Below are positions 35,761 through 47,933 of a stretch of 64,000 bases of DNA, piece by piece; position 1 is the stretch's first letter, and the number at the start of each line of letters is the position of its first letter. The DNA lies in assembly GCF_001577835.2 (NCBI RefSeq), contig NC_029518.1:47215640-47279639 (forward strand). The letters run 5' to 3'. The stretch comes from Coturnix japonica. Its lineage: Eukaryota; Chordata; Aves; Galliformes; Phasianidae. The position numbers and the translations under genes were made by a program. The notes beneath the pieces were generated by a model. It searched no databases. It was given only the letters and a program-made list of their open reading frames with translations, and had not been told where the DNA came from.

Positions 35761-38561
35761 TACTATTATTAATTTTTAGCATATGACAGTAGTAGGACTA
35801 ATGTACTTCCCTCAGTACCCTCGGTATTCTTGTTTCTTCCCTTTTAAACAAACAGCTTAATGTCTTCAATAATAGCAAAGCCTTGTAATGAATGAGGCAC
35901 AATGATAACTATGGCTGCTACAGTAGGCAAAATAGGGTGAGGGTGAAGGGGGGAGGAAGGGGGAAAACAACAGAGGAATAATTCTGATGAGCCATAAATC
36001 ACAGGAAATGTATACACGTGGCAAACTTAAGGTGAACAGTTTATCAGCGTGATACAGATTTTTTCTAAGCATTTACTTAATTACTAAATTTTATGAATCT
36101 TTAAATCAAAATGATTCCAAGAGTAAATCTTTCCTTCTCATTTCACTCATTTAAAGCAAAGAAAATCAGGGTTGTGATTACATCTAAGTAGACGTCTGTT
36201 TTATTCTGAAGTGCACTTTGGCTGTGTGCATCTCCTGCGTTTTTCCACTGCTGCACGACTACACCTAAGCAGATGTCTTGTATAGGTGTAGTTTGCAGAA
36301 TGGGAAGTGAATTGTCTCAAAGATTGGAGTAGAACTTGATCATTAGCAAGATGCAGGAACCTGGTCTATCTCTAGTAAAGTATTTGCTTAAATTTAAGCA
36401 CGTGTGCTCTCATTGGGTCAACAGCTTGCATGATTTAACACCCAATAATAAAGTAATGCTTCTTACCTAAGGGGCCTTTATCTAACTTCTGTTGATTAAA
36501 AAAATGGCTTTTGTCTGGGGGACGATTCTTAATTATAGCTATCCGAAAGATGGGCTCCTTGATAGAAAGCTGGCCCTGCCAAAGCAGCTTGCCCAGGGGA
36601 TCCTCCAGCCAAGGTCAGCCTTCGGTGAGGCTGTGGTAGGTCCCCATGCAGAAGGGCTTGTGGTGGTTACCTCAGGATGGGCCCTCTTCAAAACCACGAG
36701 CTGTAAACCTGCCTCAAAAGCATCATAGGAAATCAGCAAGTATGGTAATATGGTAACAGTCGGATGTTTTGCTCAGTGGTATTGTGGTAGTTACACCTGA
36801 ATCAGAATCACGACTTACTTACATTTGCTTCCTATAGCGAACTGCTGTATGTATCCAGCTGGTGTAGGTGTTACAGCCCCGTCCCCTGAACAACCAGCAG
36901 AAATTGCAAAATAAAAAAATAACATCTCCCAACAGGTAACATTTAAACAAACAATCAACTTCAGAATTTACTTGCTGCCTTGCACAGCCCAGACTTAAAA
37001 AAACAAAGCACCATTTTAGCATACGATGCCATTACTAGTGGGTTCTATTGCAGCTGAAACAGATGCAGAAGTTCTGAATCAGAATAAGCAATCTCTAATA
37101 TTAAATTCACTTAGAATTAATAGTGCCTAATGATAATTACAGCTGTACCACAAAGCGAGCTTGTTCTCCCTCGGTAATCACAGGACTATTTCCAGGCAAC
37201 TTCAAATAAAAAACAACGTTTGTAAATCATGGATTGCTGTTTGCTGTTAATGAATTGTAACGACGTGTGAGTGGTTCTACAAGTTATTTGGATTAAAGGA
37301 GGGTGGGATTATTGTGCTTTGTGCAGGAATTGTGTTCTTCAGATACACCAGAGAAGCTTGCTTATTTAAGAGCGGGTAGCTGCACATTCGTGTCCAGTGA
37401 AAGACCAACACCACCACATTCTTGTACGTGCCTGATCATATATGATTGATTAGCAGACACTTTGGGTTGTGCTTTTCTGAGAGGCTTAATAAGTGAAGGA
37501 AGACTTGTCTTTGCATTAAAGTATGATGTTAAGAAGGAAGCACTGTGCAATGTTGCACTAGCCCAGTACCCACACTCTGAGCTGCTCACTGCAATGGGAG
37601 CAGAGATACTCTGGGCCCTAGCTGCAATCTCTCATGAAATGCATCTCACTAAGATATGTGAGAGATGCTCAACGCACTGAACTGCAAGTTAAAGGCCAAG
37701 CCTCAGTCAAGTAAAAAGACGTAGAATGGCTTGGGTTGGAAAGGACCTCATCTATTTCCAACTGCTCTGCCATGGGCAGGGCTGTCACCCCCTAAACTGG
37801 GTAGATCAGGCTGCCCAAGGGAGCTTTAAAACTCATAAAAGGCACACTGCAACATCTACAGGTAAAACACAGCACACCGTAATGGCACCTGCAAGTAAAA
37901 CACAGAAGCAGACCTTAAATAGACATAGCAGACCTTAAACATACCTGTGCTTAATTCTGCACAGCTGTAGCTCTGGGTATATATAATATGCAATTCATAC
38001 ACCTCTTCCCTAAACCAGGATAACCATTTTACATCCCAACACCATCACTGTCGTGTTTGCCTGCAGCGCTGCATACTCCATACATGGGTGTGCTCATGCT
38101 GAGCTCAGCAAAGCTGTATGGCTGAAGCCTACAGAATACAGCCATCTCTCCAGCTCACCAGTAGGCACAGAGCATTCAGCATCTTGGTCTTATTTCTCTC
38201 CTGGAAACGAGCTCCTAAAAGCCATCACATTCCGTGCACAGTTTGGAAGAAAAGGTTTGGGACTTTCAGGTGGTAATGTAATTAGATTTTGGCAGCTGGT
38301 ACGGATAATGTCACAGCTTTAACAAGGATAGCACAATAAGCTTTGTGACCAAGGGAAAAAGAAAGGAGGACAGTGAACTTCCATTATTATTATCTTTTTG
38401 TTGTTTGTTTTAATTGGAGATGGTACCCATTGTGTTATTACCACCGCTTCACAACGTACTGAACTGCAGCACTTGGGGTGGAAGAGGTGCTGGAGGATGA
38501 CACTGTTAAGGCCCACAGTGCTTCGCAAAACACCTTCATGTGTCCCTGGCAGGCAGCTGCT
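35761..38561. other. Region between the convergent PLAGL1 and ZC2HC1B ends
   Basis: Probably 3' UTR and spacer of both genes. AATAAA occurs at 36447-36452 on the plus strand and at 36205-36200 on the minus strand, so long forms could overlap. A GC-richer block at 36540-36730 is unidentified. A CR1 tail is at 37718-37830. Confidence 0.6.
37718..37830 (-). mobile_element. CR1 LINE fragment, 3' end
   Basis: Inverted tail: GAATGGCTTGGGTTGGAAAG, then CCATGGGCAGGGCTGTCACC and CAGGCTGCCCAAGGGAGC. Confidence 0.9.
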
Positions 38562-38586
38562 CTATCTTCGGGTCTCTGTCTGCTGT
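38562..38586 (-). CDS. ZC2HC1B: ZC2HC1B candidate terminal coding exon
   Basis: A good acceptor (CTTGTTGCTGCTTTCAG) leads into one base that completes Arg, then QQTETRR and TAG at 38564-38562. The phase suits either candidate penultimate exon. It is very short, so the assignment rests on the acceptor and phase only. Confidence 0.4.
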
Positions 38587-41500
38587 CTGAAAGCAGCAAC
38601 AAGCCACATACTGGTTACTTACACTGAAACACAGAACTCCCTTTTAGCTAAGACGATTAAAGCCACGCAATAACACATAAAAAGGCTTACTTTTAAATAT
38701 TACCTTGGCTGGCTAATCTCTTCCAATACTTCAGCACTGAGAACATACTTGGGATCTGCTACCTTACAGCAAGGAGCCCAGGGGCACTTCCTAACCTTTG
38801 CTTTGCTCATTAGTCCGCCCACCTCCTGTTCTGTCCAGTCTGCACATAGGTTGCACTGTTTGGTGCCTGGACTCAGCCACGGTGCTACAAAAAGATGCCT
38901 TCTCCCCAGGCCTTCCAGCCCAGAGGGTGAGGGCTAAACCCTGAGAATGGTGGTGGGATCCATAGATGTCTGCTGGTGGTCTATGAGCCCTGCATGGTAA
39001 CCCTAAGGGTTCGTACACTGTTCGTATGGGAACTCTATGTTGGACACAGGAGAGCATGAGACTTGCTAAAGATGCCTGAAATAAAACAATAAAAGAGTTT
39101 TCCTTACCTAAGTTCCCCAACAGATTTTTTTCTGGGAGACACACCCGAAGGTTTTCTGCTTTTCTGCTGTGCTCCAGGAGGAGTCTCTGCAAATTGTTAT
39201 TTTAAAACGTTATTGAGCATCAAAAAATTCTAACATAAATGAATATAAACTCCAGAAATGTAAAGATAGAAGATACCAATATATGAATACATTGAACTGC
39301 ATTGATACACAAATAATAATATCACAGAATCCTCAAGACTGCAGAAGACCTCTAAGAAAGAGGGAACTTGTCTCCCAGACAGTGCACTTCAGGTTTATAT
39401 AGAAGCTTCTGTTTGAGAACACCTTGAGAATGTCTGAGTAAAAGCTAAGTCCCTTCTTAGAACCTACTTGGAAACCTCTCTGCACGCAACTGACGCAATG
39501 GATTGGGGTGATTTGTATTGCCATTTGATACCAGCAACATCCATTTGGAGCTGATGGAGTCTGTTCTAAGGCAAGCATAAATAGAGCCGATTGAACTCCT
39601 TACCTAGAGTAGCCTTTTCTCCATTATCAAGCTTTTGTCCCTTCTTCTCATGTGGTAACGCAGGTGTGACAGTTGTTTTTTTCCTTTGAGTCACTGGTTG
39701 CTTGCCCTAGGTTAAGAGAATACGATGCACAGTGTACACACAACTCTAGCAACAAGGTCACAGAGCCCTACAGCTCCCCAAACTACTGAAGCAGCGCTAG
39801 AAAAGAACAAGTACAGCTGCTCCCATTAGGATGCTGCTTTTAAGCCTAAAAAAATGACTTTTTCAAATAGCTCGTCATAAAAATCCCTTCTCTCACAAAA
39901 CACAATTGTTTGCATTATTATTATTAATAAAACAACAGAGGAGCTCACTTAAGAGGCTCCACCATTTAGCTCTGCTTTTCTGGTTCCCCAAAGATGCTCA
40001 GACCTTTGGCCTCGTGTCTCACATTCAGGAAGTTTACCAACTTCCCTGGAAACCTTCAGTTAAATATTAATACAGGTTTTACTCCACATAAAGTATAATC
40101 TGGCAAATCCGTCTCAAGGACAACACAAGTGTGAACATGTTTGCTTACCACAGGCTGTTTGGTGATCTTAGCAGCAATGGCACGGCGAGCAGCTTGCTCT
40201 TCACAAAACCTGATGTGCTTCTCTGCTGCAGCCTCGTTGAATCTTCTCAAGCAGAATGGACACTGAATATAGTCTGATCATAGGAAAGGAACAGCTGGTG
40301 TCACAGCTGGTGTAGCACAAGAAAGAATTTGCCCTATTTCACTAGAGCACCCAAGATGGCTCCATCATGTGGTGATCACAGCGAGCTCCCATCAAGAAAA
40401 GCACTTAGGATCCTACAACATGTGCTTATGGTATTAACTTCACAAATCACTATCAGAAGGAAATCCCTGGGCATTACTAAAAGCAAATTAAAATATTTCA
40501 AGACTACATTTTAAGCGTAGTCATCAACATTCTTACTTATTTCAGTGTAATGCATTTCCTTTGGACACTGTTTAAAATGCTGCTTAGGAGGCTGTCCCAG
40601 TCAGCTAAGGGGTACCAAAGAGCCAAGTTTCTTTCTCTCCAGCCCTGAGCTGCTGGGTATACACCCCCACCACGTCCCTCAGCAATTGGCCTTCCCCCAC
40701 TTCCTTTCTCCACAGCTCCCCCAGCTCTTGCACAACTCTGGTTACCCAAAGAGAGAGAAGGAAAGGAAGGGGTTTGCTCTTAGAGTTGGTGGAGGGAGAT
40801 GAGAAATAACAGAGCAATTAAGGTATTCAACGATGGAAGTTCAGAGAAGAGCTTGACCCCAATCAGGGAGAGAAAACATGTCCTGCTGCTTATACTGCAT
40901 TGCTGACAGCTACAAGAGGAGGAACACTGGAGTTCTCACAGCTGGTTTTGGTATCAGTCGTGAACTCCTGGTCTGTAAGGGAGATGAGAGAGTCCTCCCT
41001 CCCTCTTCCTTTATGGCTCAGGAGGGACTCCGCAGAGACCCTTTCCAGGATTCCTCTTACATTTCATAAATCATCTATCATGAGGAATATTGGCTGTACG
41101 TTTCTGGATCTGTAACTTCTAACACAGTGAGCTCTGTGTAGAGACCACACCTGCTATTAGGAGCAAAAGCAGTCTCGTTTTCTAAATGACTTGCCCCTGT
41201 GGCACAGCCAGGGCGTGGAAGCGGATAGTGGAAAAGCTATCACATGGCAGCAAAAGCCTGCGTGCACTACATTCGGTCTGAGTGGTGAGGAGACGTGTTT
41301 TACACTCTGTCACACAACGGTGCCATTTGCAGTAGTCAGACATCCCAGCTCTCTTCCCAAAGCACTAACACTTGGCTCCAGACCTGCCAACTTTATAAGT
41401 CACGAAGGGACAGTTATCTTTCTCTTTCTCCTCGCTTCCTCTTTGCTGCACTGTTCCTCAAGCCAAGAAACACAGAAGAAAAAAAATAGAGTATGGAAGG

Positions 41501-44500
41501 AATCAGCGTTCATATGGTGCTGTGCAGAGAGGTACAGAACTAAAAGTCCAGCTGTGAATAATAAGAGCTCATCATAGAATCACAAGGTTGGAAAGGGCCT
41601 ACAAGCTCATCTAGTCCAACTATTCTCCCATTACTGTTGCTACAACAAGCCACTAAACCACATCTTGTAGCTCCTCATCCAGATGCTTTGCTAGAAGTCA
41701 GTACAAGATCAAGAATAGGATAAACTGAGCCACAAACCTGGATTGATGCTTGGTGGGGGGGGAGGTGGAAGAGGACGGCCTTCTTGCATAGCTTTCGTCA
41801 CTTCTTTGGCTGATTTAATGGCATTAATAAAATCCTCATGGTGCTGCCTCCAGTTAGATTTCTTCACTGGCTGATTCTGCAAAGGAAATTAAGGGAGACA
41901 CAAACTATATTTGCTTCCTGTGAGGGACAAAGAAATGTCTTCAAGCGCATGTCCTCCCTTTCCAAGAGAAATGTTACCAAAAAAATAAACTTTCTGTTTT
42001 CTGTCAGAGGCACAGGAAAGCTGAAGCAGCCCTCTGACACCTATTAACAGCAGCAGCAGATGGAAGAACAAAACACTCCAAGAACACTCTGGTTGTGGCA
42101 GACCAAAGGGTGCATTAGAGGGAATAGAAACTATACTACAATCACCATCATTTTCAGTAATTTGGTATATCTGGGTAAAACTACACACTTATGCACGTCT
42201 TCCCTTCCTCCTCATCATCATTACATAACCTTGAAGAGGAGGCTGTCAGAGACTTGCATAGTACTTAAAATACACAAAGGGATATGTCCAAGGAAAGCAG
42301 ACACTTGGTGCCCAGAGCAGTCATGGTACCTGAGAAATATTCCCCAAGACCAGCAGCACAGAGAGGGGGGAGGAGGAAAGAACTTGGCACTGAATTAAGA
42401 ACATATGCAAGTGTCATCTGCGACATCCAGGCTTTGTCCTGGGAGGAAACAATCACGTTTCCAAATGAAAGGCTTCAAACAGAGATCACGTGTGCTCCAA
42501 CAGTAACCGTACCTTCAGCAGGGGCTGCCTCTTCACAGTTCCGATATCTGTTCCCTGCAGTCTCTGCTTAAAAGAATTGAAGGGCTTGCGCTTCTTGTTG
42601 AAGACTTTCTTGCAAATGGGCTCGTGTCTCATCTGGGATGCAAAAAAAGTTTGTCAGAACTTCATAAAAACAAAACAAAACCAACTGTGTACAGCTGCAG
42701 TTTCTCATGCCCAGAGACATGCTGGGGGATGACAGGAAAAAGCACTCGCAGAGGATCACAGGTTGGGGCTGCTCATAATCCCAGTCTCACTGGACTTTTT
42801 CCTTGGCCTCGCCACATTCAGTTTCCTTTCTTTCTTGGTTTAGAGGGAGAACAGACTGCTCCTGTTCAAAGGGCTGATGTTTATATTATTAGTCCATTGA
42901 GTTTAGATAAGTATTCCAGACTCAGTGCTCCACTGGCAAACAACAGCCCTGTTCATCCCATCAGTGCAGCCAGAGCAGCGACAGCCTGAAAGGGAGCAGC
43001 TGTGTAACAGCTCACAGTAACCTGACAGCTCAGAGTGAGGAGTATCATCTGTGGCTGAAAGCACACAGGGCTCCTAAGTGGAGATATCCAGGGCTCAGTG
43101 CATGGGAGACACACACCACACAACAAAGGAGGGCTTAACATTCAGAAGCGGCACAGACCCATCTGCAACAGCATGCCCCGTTTTCTCTTTATGAGGAACG
43201 CAGTGAGAGTGAGGACACAACTGCATCCTTACTCCAGTGCTGTGGATTACACCCATTTGAGCCATCTGCAGGTAGCCCATTAGAGACCCCATTCCAACCT
43301 TTCCAACTCAGTCTCCTTTCCCAGCTCTCAGTCATTCTTCTTTATCTTTTCACTAATTTCCCTAAGCTGTCCCCTCACCCACTTTTCCCTGTGTTACACC
43401 ACTGTGTTACACCACTGTCTGACCAATGTATGTCAGCATCAGCCCTGCTGGGCCAGGAATTTCCTCTTTTTATCACGATACACCCTTCTAAATTCTCATT
43501 TTCCCTTGAACCTTTCTACTCACATGCTTCAAGTCCTTCTGTTTCTAGCAATGTTTGACAGCAAACTCAAGAGAAGTAATCCCCTGCGGGGCACACAGGA
43601 TGGCAGATACCTGGGCTTTGCTCACTGAGCACACCAGCCCGTACCACCAAGAACAGAAAGGCATTGCAGAGCTTGTACCACACAAGTCCTAGTGATGAGA
43701 AAGCTCCCTTCCTGACCCCAAAACATACATTGCTGTCTAATCAAACAAATATCAGAGCATCACAGAGCTGTAGGTGTATGACAGGACATCTGAAGATACA
43801 GTCCAACAAAGCAGGCTCCCCAGGGCAGGTCGCTAATTTGATAGATCAGACCATCATGTTGGTCGCACATCTGATCTAAGATATCAGACACTGAACTGCC
43901 AATTCCACCTTTGTCTCAGCACTCACAATTGCTCAGTTCTGCCATTTCCCATCCCCTCTTGTTCCTTCTGCTAGTTCAGTTTTTAGTTATACCTCAGCAC
44001 TGAGCTGAGGAGCTGCAGGCAGAGCCAACCCCTTCAGAAAAACTCTGCAGTTGTGTTGTTTCAGGCAAAGGGCAAAGCCACCCATTTAGTCTGCAATCCA
44101 GGGATCAGAGGGGTCGGCGGGAATCATTTCATTCACTTCAGAAGGCTTTGGAACCGAGCCTGCTGCCTGCATTAGGTTGTCAAAGGGATCGCTTATTGGA
44201 TGGTTTATTAGCCTGTTTCTCCCAGGAACCCTAAAAAATAACCAACCCTGTCTTGAAACCTGGAGCACACAGGAAGCTTCAGGTGGCAGGATGTGACACG
44301 AGTCAGTGAATTATACCCCAACAGGAGAGAATACGTTGTTTCAGATGTGACGTGGTTGAATGCAAATGATCATTATGGTTCTTTTTAACCCAGGCTATTC
44401 TACGATTCTATGACATAGAGCAAGAATCAGCTTTGGAGAAGTAGATAAAGTGCAATCTTATGCTAGGTCACAGTATTGTTATGAACATTCACCTGTTTTC

Positions 44501-44707
44501 TAATCAGGTCTACTAAGGAAAGCAGTTGTTAGATCATTTGCTGTTAAACACATGTTCAACTCGTCTCTCCTCCTTCCCCAGTGCCCACCCCTCTCAGATA
44601 AACACACTGACACCCCCATTTAAAAGAAAGGCGGAGTTTTACCAGAACATCCTGTGCAAATTGTCTTCCGCAGATTCTACAAGGTACCAAATCTTGACTC
44701 CCGACGG
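38562..44707 (-). CDS. ZC2HC1B: ZC2HC1B, zinc finger C2HC-type protein (first coding exon not found)
   Basis: Minus-strand exons in order: 44707-44643, 42632-42513, 41876-41738, 40273-40149, 39706-39604, 38755-38704 and 38586-38562 with TAG. They join in frame for about 208 codons; human ZC2HC1B is about 222. The protein has two C2HC zinc modules. The first is LVPCRICGRQF with RHEPICKK; the second is YIQCPFCLRRF with EKHIRFCEEQ. Between them lie KQRLQGTDI, KSNWRQHHEDFINAIKSAK and GRPLPPPPPPSINPDY, all close to human ZC2HC1B. The family's function is poorly known. About eight N-terminal residues are expected from an exon right of 44707. The last two short exons are the least certain. The gene is convergent with PLAGL1 and downstream of LTV1 on the same strand, as in human. 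Confidence 0.88.
38704..38755 (-). CDS. ZC2HC1B: ZC2HC1B penultimate exon (alternative to 39108-39186)
   Basis: The acceptor is GGTAGCAG and the donor CAAG|GTAATA. Joined straight to the 39706-39604 exon it reads DPKYVLSAEVLEEISQP, a protein-like helix-forming segment. It exits in phase 2, matching the short terminal exon at 38586. Confidence 0.5.
39108..39186 (-). CDS. ZC2HC1B: ZC2HC1B alternative exon (phase 1 in, phase 2 out)
   Basis: The acceptor is AATTTGCAG and the donor TTAG|GTAAGG. It joins in frame to the exon at 39706-39604 and reads TPPGAQQKSRKPSGVSPRKK, then SVGEL. Including it together with 38755-38704 shifts that exon into a frame that soon stops, so the two look like alternatives. 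Confidence 0.5.
39322..39360 (-). mobile_element. Possible CR1 3' tip
   Basis: ATCACAGAATCCTCAAGACT followed by GCAGAAGACCTCTAAG resembles an inverted CR1 end. It is short and diverged. Confidence 0.45.
39604..39706 (-). CDS. ZC2HC1B: ZC2HC1B exon: basic linker
   Basis: The acceptor is CTTAACCTAG and the donor TAG|GTAAGG. It holds 34 codons rich in Lys, Thr and Gln (KQPVTQRKKTTVTPALP) and exits in phase 1. Conservation with mammals falls here, as expected for the tail. Confidence 0.75.
40149..40273 (-). CDS. ZC2HC1B: ZC2HC1B exon: second C2HC module
   Basis: The acceptor is TGATCAG and the donor GTG|GTAAGC. It reads YIQCPFCLRRFNEAAAEKH, then IRFCEEQAARRAIAAK. The ligands are C-x2-C, H and C. 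It exits in phase 0. Confidence 0.92.
41572..41700 (-). mobile_element. CR1 LINE fragment, 3' end
   Basis: Inverted tail: TCATAGAATCACAAGGTTGG, AAAGGGCCTACAAGCTCATC and TAGTCCAAC. It lies just left of ZC2HC1B exon 41876-41738, in the sense orientation for that gene. Confidence 0.9.
41738..41876 (-). CDS. ZC2HC1B: ZC2HC1B exon: SNWR helix and polyproline stretch
   Basis: The acceptor is CCTTTGCAG and the donor CAG|GTTTGT. It encodes KKSNWRQHHEDFINAIKSAK and GRPLPPPPPPSINP, and exits in phase 1 with a G that starts the Asp codon of DYIQC. Confidence 0.92.
42513..42632 (-). CDS. ZC2HC1B: ZC2HC1B exon: second half of C2HC module 1
   Basis: Forty codons run from acceptor CATCCCAG to donor AAG|GTACGG. 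They include MRHEPICKKVFNKKRKPF, FKQRLQGTDIG and a basic end. The human protein reads ERHGPICKKLFNRKRKPF at this spot. Confidence 0.9.
43752..43870 (-). mobile_element. Possible decayed CR1 fragment
   Basis: GCATCACAGAGCTGTAGG, then ACAGTCCAACAAAGCAGGCT and CCCCAGGGCAGGTCGC follow the order of an inverted CR1 tail, with many changes. Confidence 0.5.
44340..44415 (+). mobile_element. Possible CR1 3' tip
   Basis: TTCTTTTTAACCCAGGCTAT then TCTACGATTCTATGAC matches the CR1 terminus in the plus orientation. It is short. Confidence 0.5.
44643..44707 (-). CDS. ZC2HC1B: ZC2HC1B exon: first half of C2HC module 1
   Basis: The acceptor is CTTATACAG and the donor CTG|GTAAAA, both on the minus strand. 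It enters with two bases of a split codon, then reads VGSQDLVPCRICGRQFAQDV and Leu. It exits in phase 0. Confidence 0.85.
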
Positions 44708-47590
44708 CTGTATAAGAATTCAAACCAACAGTGTGAGTCACACAGCACAGGACTGCTGCATTACACTACAACCGATGGTCACACTGAGCCCTTAATCTGC
44801 TGGGATCGGTTATCTTTCTGTCAGGAAAGGACCTCTGCAGTCATGAGCCCTTTTGCAGAACCACTTTATTCCTCCCACTTCTACAAAGCTTTCCTTTACT
44901 CTGAGAGACACCTTCTGTTCTCCACATGGCTGCTAATAAGGCATCTCCTTTCATAATGAGATCCTAAGCAGGAGAGGAGAGGGGATGAAGGCAAAGCACT
45001 CATTAAGTCATTGCTGCATGAATTCTGGTGGGAACACAAAGCGCAGGTGATTTGCACCCGGGCTTCTTTCATTTTCCATGTCAAGTAATGGCAGCAAAAG
45101 GCTTCACCATTCTGCAAGCCAGAAGGTATCACACTGAGTATGAAACCACCTTCATTCTTAAGACAGAATGTTGCCATGAGGTGCTTAGCAGCGCTCAGCA
45201 CTTACTTCACAGATGCAAACTGCTGGGGGGTTCTGCTTTTAAATCAGTCACTTCTTGTCAAAGATAAATAAGAGTTAGACAGGAGACAGCTCTGTGACTC
45301 TAGTACTGCTTAACACATTCTCATTTCAGGGCAGGGATGTTTCTTGCATTAAGCAAAACCAGCTTTCAGAAATATCTGAGCGTAACAAAGAGCCCTATTC
45401 ACAAGACTTGTAATCTACAGAGGGAAAATCGTCTGCATTGAAGCATTCCTTACCTGCTTTGGCTGAAACAAAAGGAATCTTTGTATTGCTGAGCAGGAGC
45501 AGATGTGCAACTGCTTTTGTTACCTCTTCATTCAGATATTACCACACTCCGAGGCACAGAGAAAAGCTATTACAGCATCGCACCCATTAGAGAGGAACAA
45601 AAGCAATCCTGTAACTTCTCACCATCATTCTATTACCTGTTTAAATGACACTCCACTTTTGTTTCCAAGAAACACCTTTCTGTGTGTCTGTGCTTACTCC
45701 AGGCCATGCTCTTTCAAGTGTCACCCTTTTCCTGTCCCATCTCTTATTGTTTGCGTCCCCTCAAAGTTCACTTCTTTCAAAGACTGTCATTCAATATTCA
45801 GCGGGAAGGCAGGACAAATGACAGCACACTACACTTGACTGGTGCCTTTAGACATATTCAGTGGCAGGTAAGGACTGGTAAGGAACACAAGCTCTGCCTC
45901 GCGTACATCAGTTACAGTAAATCACATATTACATTCCACGCAAACCACTGAGGTGTCTGTTACTCACTTGTTTCATTTAGCTCCTGTGCTGGTATCTGGC
46001 TCATCTTACTATGATGGTTTCTCAAATTGACTGTTCAGCACTATTGTCAGGAGTCATGAGCAGGTGGTCAGCCTTCATCATTCAGAAGGCCAGAGCTTAT
46101 GGCTGCTCCAAGGTACCGCATGTCACAATTAACAGTTATGACACAAGCAGACCCCGCTTAAGCACCTGAAACACATGAAAAGCAGTACAGATACAAGCTC
46201 AATGAAAACCCCCAAACGTTTTCTAATGTAACAGCTGATGTCTACTTGTTCAACACAACTTGAACACGTTTATAATCTTGATGTATATACTGTATTCACA
46301 CTTCAGCATTCTAAGCAGCAACAAAGAGACCTGTGGATGTATCTGTTCAATTCAGTTAACCAAAAATGTGTTACTTTATCAACTAAAATACACTGCAAAA
46401 GCTTTTCCCTCCAGTATAAGCAAGTATTAAGCCCTCCCATTATCTTGTCACCACCTAGTGTTCATATAATACAGGTACATTCCAGATACTTTGTAGTAGT
46501 CGGTCCGCTCTACTGTTTTGGTTCCCCTGTTCCTTGCCAGTAAAAGGGGCTGCCTTCTCACTCAAAGGCAAATGCCCAGCTCTACAAATCAAGGGTTGAC
46601 ATACTCACATGAGTACGGAAACTTTCAGAAGGACTGACTGCAGATCTCATTCCTTTTATTCATGTCTACAGACCGGTCACCAGCAGAACAACTCCTATAT
46701 ACAGTGCAGTAATTGAAGATCACATTAAGTCTGCAATAAAGGCTTTCTGCTTACCTTCAAAAAGTCTTTGCAACAGTTGTGTGGGGTCACAAGTCGCAGC
46801 AAAAGCAAACTAAAGGCAAGACAAGGAACACCATTTCAGGAAAATCCTGATAACGGCTGTTTGCCATCTGCACCACAGCTTTCTAAAGATCTGCTGTTTG
46901 TTACACAACCATTGTCATCTTGACTACTTGAAGCAAAGTTGCTTTAAACAGCAACAATAAGAGCCACTGAGTACTGCCCTTCAATACTTGTTGCAACAAT
47001 TTTTATTTATCCAACATGTAAAACTCATAGAATGGCCTGGGTTGAAAAGGACCACAATGATCATCCAGTTTCAGCCCCCTGCTGTGTTCAGGGTTGCCAA
47101 CCACCAGACCAGGCTGCCCAGAGCCACATCCAGCCTGGCCTTGAATGTCTTCAGGGATGGGACATCCACAGCCTCCTTGGGCAACCTGTTCCAGTGCGTC
47201 ACCACCCTCTGTGTGAAAAACTTCCTCCTAATATCTAACCTAAACCTATCTCATCTACAGCAAGTGGGATGTTCAGCTACACGAGAGTTTTTTAAACAAC
47301 TCTGCTTACAAAAGGTTACTTTAGACCTTTCATAACATTTACACAAACAATAAATAACCAACCTGTGAAAGAGTGGATGAAAACTCATTCATTTCCAAAA
47401 TTCTATTATATCAAGGCACTACATTTAATGGGCAATGTAAGGGAGAGACACGTAAATACACCGCTCTGTACAAACTCAAATAATTTAATAGAAGAATCAG
47501 ATCAAATCTGCAGGATTCTCTGAGGTGCTGAATGCATTCAACACATACGACACCTTCCGCTCAATGACAGTTGATAAGAAAAATATATTT
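44708..47590. other. ZC2HC1B 5' side and LTV1-ZC2HC1B spacer
   Basis: It should contain the first ZC2HC1B exon (about eight residues), which was not identified. A minus-strand exon-like segment at 46809-46755 (acceptor GCCTTTAG, donor GAAG|GTAAGC) lacks an ATG and is of unknown use. A CR1 tail occupies 47023-47265. Confidence 0.5.
47023..47265 (-). mobile_element. CR1 LINE fragment, 3' end
   Basis: Inverted tail: CATAGAATGGCCTGGGTTGA, CCAGGCTGCCCAGAGCCACA, CTCCTTGGGCAACCTGTTCC, then AACTTCCTCCTAATATCTAA. Confidence 0.94.
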
Positions 47591-47596
47591 TAAAAT

Positions 47597-47602
47597 TTTA
47601 AT
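47597..47602 (-). terminator. Candidate LTV1 poly(A) signal ATTAAA
   Basis: TTTAAT on the plus strand gives ATTAAA about 220 bases past the LTV1 stop. An AATAAA further on (plus TTTATT at 47002-47007) is the alternative. The choice cannot be settled from sequence. Confidence 0.35.
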
Positions 47603-47819
47603 ACAGTTCTAGGCAAGAAAAGTTTGCAGCAGTTGCCATGTCACTCATAAAAGAGACATTCATTCATTCCTTTGGGTATAACTTCAGAAAGAATGACAAG
47701 TTAGATATTGCTGTACCACATCCCATTAAACCCCTTTGTGTGCGTCTGGCAAGTCTTATCAGCAATTCCCTTCTCAGTACAGATGAAATCAATGCTTCCA
47801 CAATGAAAGTTCCTGAATT

Positions 47820-47933
47820 TCAAGATAGCTTCAGTCCTTGTAGGTTTTGTTTCAGATTGAGCAACTCTTTTTCTTGCCTTGTTTTCTCCAGTTTGAAGGC
47901 CAGCTTGTTGGCTTTCTTCTCCATTCTGCGTTC
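47820..47933 (-). CDS. LTV1: LTV1 exon 11 and stop
   Basis: From acceptor CATGCACAG it reads ERRMEKKANKLAFKLEK, then KELLNLKQNLQGLKLS and TGA at 47822-47820, one residue longer than the human ending GLKL. Confidence 0.95.
   Translation of the reverse strand, partial: ERRMEKKANKLAFKLEKTRQEKELLNLKQNLQGLKLS

Noticed and set aside
46755-46809. Exon-like minus-strand segment as the first ZC2HC1B exon
   Set aside because: Borders are good, but there is no ATG in the required frame and the translation does not resemble the family N-terminus.
47032-47335. Overlapping plus-strand frames
   Set aside because: They read through the inverted CR1 copy at 47023-47265.
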